Assembly: GCA_035530135.1 (NCBI GenBank)
Contig: DATKVJ010000021.1
Coordinates: 1 to 64,000, forward strand
Source of the DNA: CAIYYX01 sp035530135
GTDB taxonomy: Bacteria > Pseudomonadota > Gammaproteobacteria > Burkholderiales > Rhodocyclaceae
Direction of reading: 5' to 3'
Length of the DNA: 64,000 nt
In this document: positions 1 through 8,004 of the stretch, in pieces
Numbering within the stretch: the stretch's first letter is position 1
Layout: each line of letters starts with the position of its first letter
Made by a program: the position numbers and the translations under genes
Notes under the pieces: model-generated
Databases searched by the model: none
Told to the model about the DNA's origin: nothing
Seen by the model: only the letters and a program-made list of their open reading frames with translations

Positions 1-811
1 GTTCGGTTTCGATCTCGATCTTAACGCCCATCACCTCGCTGATCAGGCTCACCGTGTCGCCGATGGATATCTCGAAATTGCTGCCGATGTTGATCACTTC
101 GCCGACGGTGTTTGCGGATTCGGCGATCGCGATGAAGCCGCGCACCGTATCCATGACGAAGTTGAAATCGCGCGTGGGATGCGTCGCGCCCAGCTTGAGC
201 TTGCGCTTGCCCTTGGCGATCTGCGCGATCACGGTGGGAATGATCGCCCGTGCGGATTGGCGCGGGCCATAGGTGTTGAAGGGACGGATGATCGCGACCG
301 GGGTGTCGAAGGCGTTGTAGAAGGACAGCGCGATCTGGTCGGCGCCGATCTTGGTCGCCGAGTAGGGCGACTGGCCTTGCAGCGGGTGCTCCTCGGTGAT
401 CGGCACGAACTTGGCCGTGCCATAGACTTCGCTGGTCGAGGTGTGCACCACCTTTTCGACGCCGAGTTCGCGCGCCGCCTGGACGACGTTCAGGGTTCCC
501 TTGATGTTGGTGTCGACATAGGTGTCCGGCGAGTGATAGGAATAGGGGATGGCGATCAGGGCAGCGAGGTGCATCACCACGTCGCAGCCCTCCATGGCTT
601 TTTTCACGCCGTGCGGGTCGCGGATGTCGCCGGCGAAGATGTCGAGCCCGTCCCTGATCCGCTGCGGCGAATGGTCGAGCCAGCCCCAGGAATTGAAGGA
701 GTTGTAGAGCACGAAGGCGCGGACGTCGTAGCCCTCTGACACCAGTTGTTCGGTCAGATGCGAACCGATGAAACCGTCGGCGCCGGTGACCAGGATCTTT
801 TTATTCGACAT
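1..811 (-). CDS. LegB-like NAD-dependent nucleotide-sugar 4,6-dehydratase (3' end outside the window)
   Basis: An extended short-chain dehydrogenase/epimerase that probably removes water from a UDP-N-acetylhexosamine to give a 4-keto-6-deoxy sugar, as LegB does in legionaminic acid synthesis. The N-terminus MSNKKILVTGADGFIGSH carries the GxxGxxG NAD-binding motif. Further in are TSTSEVYG, the catalytic YSATK (YxxxK) and FNTYGPRQSARA, in a sequence close to what I recall of LegB. About 270 residues are visible and the C-terminus lies beyond position 1. The ATG overlaps the end of gspD by 11 bases, so it is probably co-transcribed downstream of the secretion operon. Other nonulosonic-acid genes would be expected just outside the window. 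The SDR family is certain; the exact substrate is inferred. Confidence 0.85.
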   Translation of the reverse strand, partial: MSNKKILVTGADGFIGSHLTEQLVSEGYDVRAFVLYNSFNSWGWLDHSPQRIRDGLDIFAGDIRDPHGVKKAMEGCDVVMHLAALIAIPYSYHSPDTYVDTNIKGTLNVVQAARELGVEKVVHTSTSEVYGTAKFVPITEEHPLQGQSPYSATKIGADQIALSFYNAFDTPVAIIRPFNTYGPRQSARAIIPTVIAQIAKGKRKLKLGATHPTRDFNFVMDTVRGFIAIAESANTVGEVINIGSNFEISIGDTVSLISEVMGVKIEIETE

Positions 812-2879
812 GCTTGTCCTCGGTCTTGACTGGGGCGCCGTTCTCGGCCGGCGACGGTTTGGCGGGCTGCACCGTCTCGGCCCAGGGACCCAACTGCTTC
901 TTGAAGGCGGCGGTCACCGCCTGGGCGTCGCTGTCGCTGGAGATGATGTAGGGGGTGATCAGGATGATCAGTTCGGTGCGGTCGTTGGTGTCGGTGTTGG
1001 TGCGGAACAGTTGGCCCAGCCCCGGGATGTCCTTCAACAAGGGAATGCCGGCGTCGCCTTGCGAACCGTTGCTGGAGATCAGGCCGCCGAGCAGCACGGT
1101 CGCGCCGTCGTTGATGGAGAGCTTGGTGTCGATCTTGCGCGTGCTGATGGTCGGGGAGGAATTGACCCCGGTCGTGGTGGTCTGCGCCGCGCTCACCTCC
1201 TGCGATATGTCGAGATCCACCTGGTTGCCGGAGTGGATCACTGGGCGGACTTTCAGGATGACCCCGGTATTCACGTACTGCACGGACTGGACCACGCTGG
1301 GGGTGGTGCCGGAAATCGGAATGGTCTGTTGGCTGGTGATGACGGGGACTTGCTGACCGACCTGGATGGTCGCGGTCTCGCCGTTGCGCGCCATCACCCG
1401 CGGGCTGGAGATGATGGTGGCGCGGTTGTCGCTGGCCAGCGCGTTCAGCAGCAACTGCCGGTTGCCGGCGCCGTTGATGGCCCGGTAATTGAAGCCGGCG
1501 CTGCCGATGCCCAGGCCTCCCAACGTTCCCGCGACGACGCTGCTGCCGCTGATATTCGCCTGGTTGATCAGCCACTCGACGCCCAGTTGGGAGTTATTGG
1601 TCAGGCTGACCTCGGCGACGGTGACCTCGATCAGCGCCTCCTTGCTCGGATGGTCGAGCATTTCGAGCAGGCTCTTGATCTGCCCGTAATCCTCATTGCT
1701 GCCCTGAAAAATGATGGTGTTGCTGGTCTGGTCCACCACCACGCGGGAAGACAGGGGTGTCGCGGCGACGCCGGCAGCGGGTTTCACGGCCGGCGCGCCG
1801 CCCAGGATCTTGTCCAGGGTCGTCGCCAGGGCCTGCGCGTCGGTATATTTGACCTGGTAGCTGAACAGGCTGCGGCCGATGCCGTTGGCGCCGGGCTTGT
1901 CCAGATCCTTCGCCCAGGCCACGACGTGATCGAGTATGGCCTGGTCGCCGGCGAACGCGATGATGGCATTGACCGCCGGAATGGGTACCAGGGTGACCGG
2001 TAGACTGATGCCGCCCGGCGGTCCGGCGCTGTAGCCCTCCGCCTGCAGGATTTCCGTGAGCTTCTTGGTCAGTTCGTCCGCCGACATGAACACCGGCGTG
2101 ATGCGCACGCTGTGCCGGCCCTTCATCAGCGGCTGGTCGAGGACATGGATCGCCTCCAGCGCTGCGGTGACGTCGTCGGGCTGTCCGTTCAGCCAGACGG
2201 CGTTGCGGTTCGGGTCTTCCTGCAGGTGGACCTTGTCGCCGAACATCGTCCTGATCCAGTTGGCGATGTCGGTGTTCCGCACCGCCTGCAATTCGACCAA
2301 CTGGAAAATCGGCCGCAGCGGCAGAGGCGTCTCAGGCAGCGCGCGGCCGCGACGGATTTCGGGCAGGTAGCCGACCTTGCTGTCGTCGGGAACGATGCGC
2401 ACGATGCTGCCCAGATCGACCACGGCGATGCCGTAGCTCTTCAGCAGCATCCGCGCCGCTTCCGCCGCCTGCGCCGCCGTTTGCGGCGCGCCGGTGCGGA
2501 TCGTCACCAGGTCCTGGCGCGCGACGATGGCCGGGTCGATGCTGACGTTCCGCTTCAGGATGGTCCCATACACCATCTGGATGAAACTGGGCAGGGGCAT
2601 CTGCTCGAAGGCCAGCGTGATGTCGGCTTTCTCGGCTGCCGCGGGGGCTTGAGGCGGCGGCGTCTTGACCGTGCCGGTAAGGTCCGCGGGGGGGGGCTTG
2701 GGCGTCTCGCTGACCTGCGTCGAAGGCGCCTCGGTCATGGCTGCGCCCGGCTGCATCGTGGCGTATTCCTGGACCTTTTTCGGCAGGTCCAGGGGCGGCG
2801 GCAGCATCGGCTTTTCCGTGGCGCAGCCGGTCATCAGTACCACGGGCACCAGGGCCGCCCAAAAAAGTTTATTTCTCAT
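801..2879 (-). CDS. gspD: GspD, type II secretion outer-membrane secretin
   Basis: Forms the multimeric outer-membrane channel through which folded periplasmic proteins leave the cell. The 692-residue protein begins with a lipoprotein-type signal (LMTGC, Cys19), then a proline-rich linker. N domains containing repeated alpha/beta folds follow (about residues 90-380). The C-terminal secretin core (about 400-660) contains VGQQVPVITS, GVILKVRPVI and LLGGLISSNG, and ends with the beta-strand LIILITPYII. It is the last gene of the gsp operon. Its ATG overlaps the stop of the GspC-like gene (ATGA) and its end overlaps the LegB-like gene. A lipidated secretin may reach the outer membrane without a separate pilotin. 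The call is firm. Confidence 0.95.
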   Translation of the reverse strand: MRNKLFWAALVPVVLMTGCATEKPMLPPPLDLPKKVQEYATMQPGAAMTEAPSTQVSETPKPPPADLTGTVKTPPPQAPAAAEKADITLAFEQMPLPSFIQMVYGTILKRNVSIDPAIVARQDLVTIRTGAPQTAAQAAEAARMLLKSYGIAVVDLGSIVRIVPDDSKVGYLPEIRRGRALPETPLPLRPIFQLVELQAVRNTDIANWIRTMFGDKVHLQEDPNRNAVWLNGQPDDVTAALEAIHVLDQPLMKGRHSVRITPVFMSADELTKKLTEILQAEGYSAGPPGGISLPVTLVPIPAVNAIIAFAGDQAILDHVVAWAKDLDKPGANGIGRSLFSYQVKYTDAQALATTLDKILGGAPAVKPAAGVAATPLSSRVVVDQTSNTIIFQGSNEDYGQIKSLLEMLDHPSKEALIEVTVAEVSLTNNSQLGVEWLINQANISGSSVVAGTLGGLGIGSAGFNYRAINGAGNRQLLLNALASDNRATIISSPRVMARNGETATIQVGQQVPVITSQQTIPISGTTPSVVQSVQYVNTGVILKVRPVIHSGNQVDLDISQEVSAAQTTTTGVNSSPTISTRKIDTKLSINDGATVLLGGLISSNGSQGDAGIPLLKDIPGLGQLFRTNTDTNDRTELIILITPYIISSDSDAQAVTAAFKKQLGPWAETVQPAKPSPAENGAPVKTEDKHVE

Positions 2880-3331
2880 AAGAACTTCGGACCCGTTTCA
2901 TAGATGCCAAGGCGGCGCTTCTTGCCGTCGATCAGGATGCATAGCGTATCGGTTTCGATTTTCAAAATCGTGCTCCCGCCCGGCAGCTTGTCGTTGATGG
3001 TCAGCCTCTGTTCCGGCTGGCCTTCCATCTTGATCAACACGTAACGCTCGGCCCCGTTCGTTGCGATGCCGAGAAAATGCCATTCCGGATCGTTGGCGGA
3101 TTTCGCGGCCTCGGCCGCCGGCAGCTTGCCCCAGAGGCTGGTCTGGTTGAGTATCGCCTTGGCCTGCTCCGGCTGCGCCCGGTACACCTGGGGCAAGATC
3201 CAGGGCTCGGCGGCCCTGCGCAGCGCTCTCGGCGCAGGCGGAGCGGGCGCGAGCAGCCACTCGACGTAGCCGGCCAGCACCAGCAGCGCGAGCAGGATCA
3301 ACCATCCGCGCGAGGAATTCAGCATCGGCAA
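2876..3331 (-). CDS. gspC: GspC/XpsN-like inner-membrane clamp protein of the type II secretion system
   Basis: Probably links the inner-membrane platform to the secretin. The 151-residue protein has one N-terminal transmembrane helix (WLILLALLVLAGYVEWLL), a proline-rich stretch, and a small beta domain. That domain (WHFLGIATNGAERYVLIK to KRRLGIYE) resembles the HR domain of GspC and the pilus protein PilP. It is much shorter than enterobacterial GspC and lacks a PDZ domain, as in XpsN-like proteins. I used the TTG start because AAGGA lies six bases ahead of it; an ATG two codons later is the alternative. Its position between gspM and gspD matches xpsN. The role is inferred mainly from position and fold pattern. 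Confidence 0.75.
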   Translation of the reverse strand: MPMLNSSRGWLILLALLVLAGYVEWLLAPAPPAPRALRRAAEPWILPQVYRAQPEQAKAILNQTSLWGKLPAAEAAKSANDPEWHFLGIATNGAERYVLIKMEGQPEQRLTINDKLPGGSTILKIETDTLCILIDGKKRRLGIYETGPKFL

Positions 3332-3340
3332 TTGCTATCC

Positions 3341-3985
3341 TTACTGTCGGCCATTTCTCTGGTTTGTCTCTGCGGGCGCGGCTGACGGCGGTTTGAGAAA
3401 ATAGGCGACCAGCAGCAGCTCGGCCTTCGGCGTGGGCGTACTGCGGATCACCAGCGATTCGACGGTCACCCTCTTTTCATGGCTGTAGATATGTGCGAGC
3501 AAGGGGTAAAAACTCTGCGGGTTGAAATCGAAACTCAACTTTGCGCTGACCCGCCATAGGTCCGATGCGCTCCGCATCCCGCCGTCCGCCGGTCCTTTCC
3601 CGCCGCTCCCATCGTCCTGGGCGGCGACCAGCAATTGTACATTGGCGAGGCCGGCCTGCTGAGCCGACTGGTACAGCCAGTCGTGGAACGTGGCCTGCGC
3701 CAAACCGAGGGTGCCCTCCCGCCACAGTCGGCTCTCCAGGTTGAGTTGCAGCGACTTTGCTTCCCCGAGGCGGTTGGACCATTCGCTTTGCGTGGCCGTT
3801 CCCTGGATTCGCGCCACGCTCTTGCTCAAGGCAAGATAGCTGTCGCGCTTCGCCTGCACCTCGTCATGCATTGCCAATACGCCGTAGAGCCAGAGCACGC
3901 CGGCGATCGCCCATAGGCCCCAGCGCAAGCGCGGATTCGCCCTCAGTTCGGCCAGCAGCGCATCGGCTGATTGATTGAGCTTCAT
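3341..3985 (-). CDS. gspM: GspM-like type II secretion assembly-platform protein
   Basis: A bitopic inner-membrane protein that partners GspL in the assembly platform. It has 214 residues: a short cytoplasmic tail, one transmembrane helix (LWAIAGVLWLYGVLAM, near residues 25-40), a coiled-coil-like segment, and a PilO/GspM-like periplasmic ferredoxin-type domain. I placed the start at MKLNQSADAL, not at an upstream in-frame codon that would overlap gspL; a purine-rich GAGGG lies just ahead of this ATG. Ten bases separate it from the gspL stop. Sequence conservation in this family is low, so the call leans on membrane topology and position between gspL and the gspC-like gene. Confidence 0.75.
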   Translation of the reverse strand: MKLNQSADALLAELRANPRLRWGLWAIAGVLWLYGVLAMHDEVQAKRDSYLALSKSVARIQGTATQSEWSNRLGEAKSLQLNLESRLWREGTLGLAQATFHDWLYQSAQQAGLANVQLLVAAQDDGSGGKGPADGGMRSASDLWRVSAKLSFDFNPQSFYPLLAHIYSHEKRVTVESLVIRSTPTPKAELLLVAYFLKPPSAAPAETNQRNGRQ

Positions 3986-3995
3986 CTTGCCGCCC

Positions 3996-5138
3996 TCAGC
4001 GGGCGCCTTCCTTCTTGGCCGCCACATTTCCTTCGGCGGCAAACTTGATTTCGGCCTGGGGCAGGACTTCCATACTCAATGCCAGGCTGGTTGGGTCGTT
4101 GTTGGGAGCGGTCTGGACGTTCTTGAAAATCCCGAAGGATTGGAACAGCTTGACGTAGTCGCTGCTCACCATCTTGTTCGGCGACGCGATCTGCAGCTTC
4201 AGCTTGCCGCCCTGAAACTCCCATTCTTTCAGATATGGCCCGTCTTTGGGCAGGGACTGTGCCACCTTGGCCAGCAAGCTCAACTGGTCGGGGTAGGGAT
4301 CGGTGGCTTGCAGGGTCTTGATGCGGCCCAGCGCTTCGAGCGCCCGCCCGCGTGCCTCGATGATCGGCCCGGCGCGCAGGTTCAGGGCTGCCAGTTCGGC
4401 ACTGCGGTCCTTGATCGCCGCCCGCAGTTTGACCCATTGCGCCCCGTACCACAGGGTGGCGGCGAGGAGGCACAGGGCGACGGCCGGGAGCGCCCACTGC
4501 TCGACGCTTGCCCCATAGGCCGCCGACCGGTCCAGCGCCGCCGACCTGGCCCAAGGTTTCTCCGCCCAATGGAGAGGCAAAGGCTTCGGTACCAAGTTCG
4601 ACTGGTGTTCCGGCAATGTCCCGGCGTCGCGCTGGAAGTTGAGCCACTCGGCGGCATCGGGCAGCTCCGACCACCAGCGGCTGGAAAGCAGCGATCGCTC
4701 CGACCAGACTTGCCCCTCGTAGCCTTCGATGCAGCTCGCGAGATGGATGCCCTGCCCCCGCCTCTGTTGCAGCAGCGTCTCGGGGACGATGGAGACGGTC
4801 TTAGGCTTGAGGGCGTTTTCCAGGATCGCCGCTTCGACGCGATCTGCATCCCACGCCCAGATCAGCGCCTCGTCCTGCTCCCAGAGCAGATACCAGCCGG
4901 TCCTGGCGTAGGGGGTCCATTGCCGGATCTGCAACTCCAGTGCCTGGGCGCGCTGAGGCTTGGGCACCGATTTCAGCTCGAACCGGGCGTAACGGTAGAG
5001 TGGGCGGGACAGGATCCATTCGCTGCGGCCGATGCCCTTACCCGCAACGGAAACGCTATCCTGCAATTGCTTATGGCGTTTCGTCGGTGCCAGGCGACGC
5101 TGGAAGCCTTGCAGGAAGTTTCTGAATTTTATCAACAT
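3996..5138 (-). CDS. gspL: GspL-like type II secretion assembly-platform protein
   Basis: Connects the cytoplasmic ATPase GspE to the periplasmic pseudopilus base. The 380-residue protein has a cytoplasmic actin-like N-terminal part (LQIRQWTPYARTGWYLLWE is typical of the GspL/PilM-N group), and a single transmembrane helix (WALPAVALCLLAATLWYGAQ, about 215-235). A periplasmic PilN-like alpha/beta domain follows. The start is uncertain: ATG at 5138 or an in-frame TTG two codons earlier, neither with a strong ribosome site. Either way the gene overlaps the end of gspK by about 70 bases, unusually long for this operon, so coupled translation is likely. Assigned by topology, short motifs and operon position. 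Confidence 0.8.
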   Translation of the reverse strand: MLIKFRNFLQGFQRRLAPTKRHKQLQDSVSVAGKGIGRSEWILSRPLYRYARFELKSVPKPQRAQALELQIRQWTPYARTGWYLLWEQDEALIWAWDADRVEAAILENALKPKTVSIVPETLLQQRRGQGIHLASCIEGYEGQVWSERSLLSSRWWSELPDAAEWLNFQRDAGTLPEHQSNLVPKPLPLHWAEKPWARSAALDRSAAYGASVEQWALPAVALCLLAATLWYGAQWVKLRAAIKDRSAELAALNLRAGPIIEARGRALEALGRIKTLQATDPYPDQLSLLAKVAQSLPKDGPYLKEWEFQGGKLKLQIASPNKMVSSDYVKLFQSFGIFKNVQTAPNNDPTSLALSMEVLPQAEIKFAAEGNVAAKKEGAR

Positions 5139-6051
5139 TTTCAAGCGGGTATGTTACAGGGGTTTTGACGTAGTAGTCAACGCGCCAGGGTGCGTCCTGG
5201 CTTCGGGGTGTGAGTGTCACCGAGTATTGGACGGCCCAGGGAAGCTTGTCGCTTTGCTGCGTGATCCGTATGCTGTTGCCGGGATAGAACAGGAAATAAT
5301 CCGGATCCAGTGCCCCTGTTGTGAAACTGGCCAACTGCCCGACCATGTAGAGAGGTTTTTCGTTGCGCGCCTTGACCAGAGCCGCAGCCGTATCGAGGCT
5401 GCCTCCGGGCAGGCTGGCCAATACCTCCGGCGGCGCGGTATTGGGGTTGAAGCCGAGTACCCGGCTGGTCGTCACGAACTGCAGCAGTTTTTGCAGCACT
5501 CCCGGTTGATCGCGCCAGCCGATGATGTTGTTCAGTTGGTAGGGACTTGCCAGCCAGTCGTTGGGCGGCGGCGGCAGGCCGAGCGCCGCGTACTCGGGGG
5601 CCTCGGCGCCGTTGAGACGCCTGAGATCGTCGGTATCGATGTAGTCGAGCAGGGTGTCGATCATGGCACCGCGCTTTTCGATGGGCACCCCCAACTGCCC
5701 CAGGAGGCGCAGGATCATATCCTGTTGCGGGAAATTGACGTTGAGCAGTCCGCGGTTATCCTGCAGGCGGACGATGTCGTCGCCCGAGCCGCGATAGGGC
5801 CGGTCATCGAGGGCGATCGCGTCTTGGCCCCCCCATCCGTACAGGCTGGCCCCCGTGGTTCCCAAGCGAAACAGGATGTCGGCGCGGGTGTTGGCAAACT
5901 CTATCAACTGTTCGGTGGTCTCCTGTTTCTGCCGCGCCAGCTCGATCGAGCGGCCCACTCGCTCGGCGAAGTACGAGGCGGCGATGGTGATGACCGCCAG
6001 TACCCACAAGGTGACGACCAGGACGAAACCGCGCTGGGCATTGGCAGCCAT
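5071..6051 (-). CDS. gspK: GspK, minor pseudopilin
   Basis: The large minor pseudopilin that caps the pseudopilus tip with GspI and GspJ. It has 326 residues. The N-terminus MAANAQRGFVLVVTLWVLAV has a prepilin-like cleavage site followed by the hydrophobic helix. Unlike the other pseudopilins it has Ala (not Glu) near position +5, which fits GspK. The large globular domain (DNRGLLNVNF, LLDYIDTDDLRRLNGAEAP, FNPNTAPPEVL) is characteristic. I chose the ATG at 6051, which overlaps the gspJ stop (ATGA); the longer upstream reading is gspJ out of frame. The last 24 residues lie in the overlap with gspL. Confidence 0.9.
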   Translation of the reverse strand: MAANAQRGFVLVVTLWVLAVITIAASYFAERVGRSIELARQKQETTEQLIEFANTRADILFRLGTTGASLYGWGGQDAIALDDRPYRGSGDDIVRLQDNRGLLNVNFPQQDMILRLLGQLGVPIEKRGAMIDTLLDYIDTDDLRRLNGAEAPEYAALGLPPPPNDWLASPYQLNNIIGWRDQPGVLQKLLQFVTTSRVLGFNPNTAPPEVLASLPGGSLDTAAALVKARNEKPLYMVGQLASFTTGALDPDYFLFYPGNSIRITQQSDKLPWAVQYSVTLTPRSQDAPWRVDYYVKTPVTYPLENVDKIQKLPARLPASPGTDETP

Positions 6052-6659
6052 CAATCCTGCAGGTCTTTCTGCCGCGGCAGGGGGTTTTCGAGTCCCTTGG
6101 GAACCGCCACGATGATGCGGGGCTCCGTGGCATTCTGGTTCTCCAGATAGATCGCTTGGGGCAGTTGCGGCCACTTCCCAAGGAAAGGGGGCCAGTCGTC
6201 GTGCGCTTCGTTGTTGGCGTCGAAATAGACGAACCTTCCCGAGTTGCCGGACCAGGACAGCACCGCCGGCGCGTCGTCACCAGAGCCGTAGCGCAATTGC
6301 GTCCGCCCGGTTTCAGGATCGAACTTCAGGCGCCATGAAAAAGGCAGCAACGCCGTGTTCGCCGCGTCGAGAGGGGCCAGGGTCAGGCCGCTGAATTCCC
6401 GTTGTGTGCCCTTGAACTGGTGCTTGCCGTCGGCGTAGTCCGGCATCAGTCCATTGACGCTTTGGCGGAACCAGTCGGTGTACATTTCGCCCTGCTGGGT
6501 GTCGAAAATTTCTCTGCCGAAGTGCGTCTGCAGCCGGAACACCTGGTGCAGACCCTGCATCAGTATTCCGGTGATCATGCCGGTCAGGATCATGACGACC
6601 AGCATCTCCAGCAGGGTGAATCCCCGCTGGCCGGAAATCGAATGAGCGCGAATCGCCAT
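6051..6659 (-). CDS. gspJ: GspJ-like minor pseudopilin
   Basis: A minor pseudopilin of the secretion pseudopilus tip. The 202-residue protein has the type III signal QRGFTLLEMLVVMIL: cleavage falls after Gly and Glu sits at +5 of the mature protein. A globular domain (LRYGSGDDAPAVLSWSGNSG) follows. It is preceded by nine bases after gspI and coupled to gspK by ATGA. The assignment to J, not another minor pseudopilin, rests on size and on order between I and K. Processing would need a prepilin peptidase (GspO/PilD), which is not in this window. Confidence 0.85.
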   Translation of the reverse strand: MAIRAHSISGQRGFTLLEMLVVMILTGMITGILMQGLHQVFRLQTHFGREIFDTQQGEMYTDWFRQSVNGLMPDYADGKHQFKGTQREFSGLTLAPLDAANTALLPFSWRLKFDPETGRTQLRYGSGDDAPAVLSWSGNSGRFVYFDANNEAHDDWPPFLGKWPQLPQAIYLENQNATEPRIIVAVPKGLENPLPRQKDLQD

Positions 6660-6668
6660 GCCTGGCCT

Positions 6669-7130
6669 TCAGTCCACGCTGTTGCTGCGCACTTTCTTGT
6701 AGCCCACCTGCTGCAGCTTCAGCTCGAACCAGGCGCGGCCGGCGGCCGTCTTGACCGACACCGCCGTGCTGTAGAGCGCCAGCTGGTAGAGGCTCTGGCC
6801 CCGGGGATAATTGACGCCCTCGGTGATGTTCGTGGTCGGCTGAGAGCGCCAGATGATCGAATACGCGCCCAGCGGCGCCTCGCCTTCGGGGGTGATCATC
6901 GGATTGATCCGGTCCATATACTCCAGGATGTTGGCCGTCGCCTCGGAGCGCGCATTGACGTCGTGTATCCTCGCCAGAGCCATGATGTTGCCGTTGATCC
7001 AGGAAAACAGCGCCATTCCGGCGCCGCTGATGAGCACCAGGGCGACGATCGCCTCCAGCAGGGTGAAGCCCGCCAGTCGGGCCGGGGGCTGGGCCAATCC
7101 TTTCCCCCGGGGGCTTCCCGTGACCGTCAC
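6669..7130 (-). CDS. gspI: GspI-like minor pseudopilin
   Basis: A small minor pseudopilin that with GspJ and GspK initiates pseudopilus assembly. About 153 residues. The signal segment ARLAGFTLLEAIVALVLISG has the Gly|Phe cleavage site and Glu at +5, preceded by an unusually long leader of about 20 residues. I used a GTG start at 7130 that overlaps the gspH stop (GTGA). An ATG farther upstream would lie inside gspH, and the leader has no internal ATG. The mature domain is compact, with a C-terminal strand-rich region (WFELKLQQVGYKKVR). Identity as I is inferred from size and operon order. Confidence 0.8.
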   Translation of the reverse strand: MTVTGSPRGKGLAQPPARLAGFTLLEAIVALVLISGAGMALFSWINGNIMALARIHDVNARSEATANILEYMDRINPMITPEGEAPLGAYSIIWRSQPTTNITEGVNYPRGQSLYQLALYSTAVSVKTAAGRAWFELKLQQVGYKKVRSNSVD

Positions 7131-7549
7131 TCCTTGTCCTCGACGGCGAGAAGCCGGCATTGCGGCGGTTTCAGCAGGAAATCCTCGCGTCTGCCGGTGG
7201 GATCGACGATGGCGATCTTGCCGCCGCTGCAGACGCCGTTGATCGCGTAGAGCACGGGCTGCGGGATCTGGAGCCGCCAGCCCGGCGGAATCTTCAGCGG
7301 CTGATCCGGTGCAGCTTTTCCTGGCGCGGCGGCCGCATCGCTCAGCGCAATCGCCTTGCCGGAAACGTAGGCCTGATAGCCCAGACCCTCTATCGCCGAT
7401 TCGAGGCTCTTTCTCTGGCTGTTCAGTTCGACGCTCGTCGCCATCCGTTGCAGCTGCGGCAGGGCGACGCCCGTCAACAGTCCCACGATGGTCAGGACGA
7501 CCAGCATTTCCAGCAGGGTGAAGCCCCTGGAAGGATGACGCCGGGACAC
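7127..7549 (-). CDS. gspH: GspH-like minor pseudopilin
   Basis: A minor pseudopilin that probably joins the major GspG filament to the tip complex. 140 residues, starting at GTG, which shares one base with the gspG stop (TAGTG). The leader MSRRHPSRG is followed by FTLLEMLVVLTIVGLLTGVA with Glu at +5. A short globular domain contains two cysteines (GVCSGGK and PPQCRLL) that could pair in the periplasm. The gene is tightly packed between gspG and gspI. The pseudopilin class is certain, the letter H comes from position. Confidence 0.85.
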   Translation of the reverse strand: MSRRHPSRGFTLLEMLVVLTIVGLLTGVALPQLQRMATSVELNSQRKSLESAIEGLGYQAYVSGKAIALSDAAAAPGKAAPDQPLKIPPGWRLQIPQPVLYAINGVCSGGKIAIVDPTGRREDFLLKPPQCRLLAVEDKE

Positions 7550-8001
7550 TACGGCTGCTTGGCCGTGTCGCCCGGCAGATAACCCAGGTCGGCATCCAGG
7601 CCTTCGCCGCCGCGCTTGCCGTCGGCCCCGAGCGAGTACAGGGCGAAGGGCTGGCCGTTGGCGCCGGGAAGAGCGTATTGGTAGGGGGTGCCCCAGGGAT
7701 CCTTGGGCAGCTCCTCGTCGAGGTAGGGGCCGCGCCAGAGGCTTTTCAGCTTCTCGTCGGTGGGTGCGGTATTGAGCAGGGCCAGTCCTTCGGCTTCGGT
7801 CGGGAAGCGGCCGATATCGAGGCGCAGCGTCTCCAGTGCGCCCTTCAGCATCTTGATCTGGGTCTGGGCGGTCTGGACCTTGGCGGAATCCACCTTGGTG
7901 AACAGCCTGGGGCCGATCAGGCCCGCGAGCAGGCCGATGATGACCAGCACCACCAGCATTTCGAGGAGGGTGAAGCCCGAGTTCGTCGTCTTGTTTGCCA
8001 T
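7549..8001 (-). CDS. gspG: GspG, major pseudopilin
   Basis: The main subunit of the type II secretion pseudopilus, a short inner-membrane-anchored filament thought to push cargo through the secretin. 150 residues with the class III leader MANKTTNSG before FTLLEMLVVLVIIGLLAGLI. The C-terminal domain DPWGTPYQYALPG...YSLGADGKRGGEGLDADL matches the calcium-binding GspG signature, with conserved Asp residues in the loop. Length is typical of the family. It sits three bases downstream of gspF and overlaps gspH by one base. Confidence 0.96.
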   Translation of the reverse strand: MANKTTNSGFTLLEMLVVLVIIGLLAGLIGPRLFTKVDSAKVQTAQTQIKMLKGALETLRLDIGRFPTEAEGLALLNTAPTDEKLKSLWRGPYLDEELPKDPWGTPYQYALPGANGQPFALYSLGADGKRGGEGLDADLGYLPGDTAKQP

Positions 8002-8004
8002 GGC

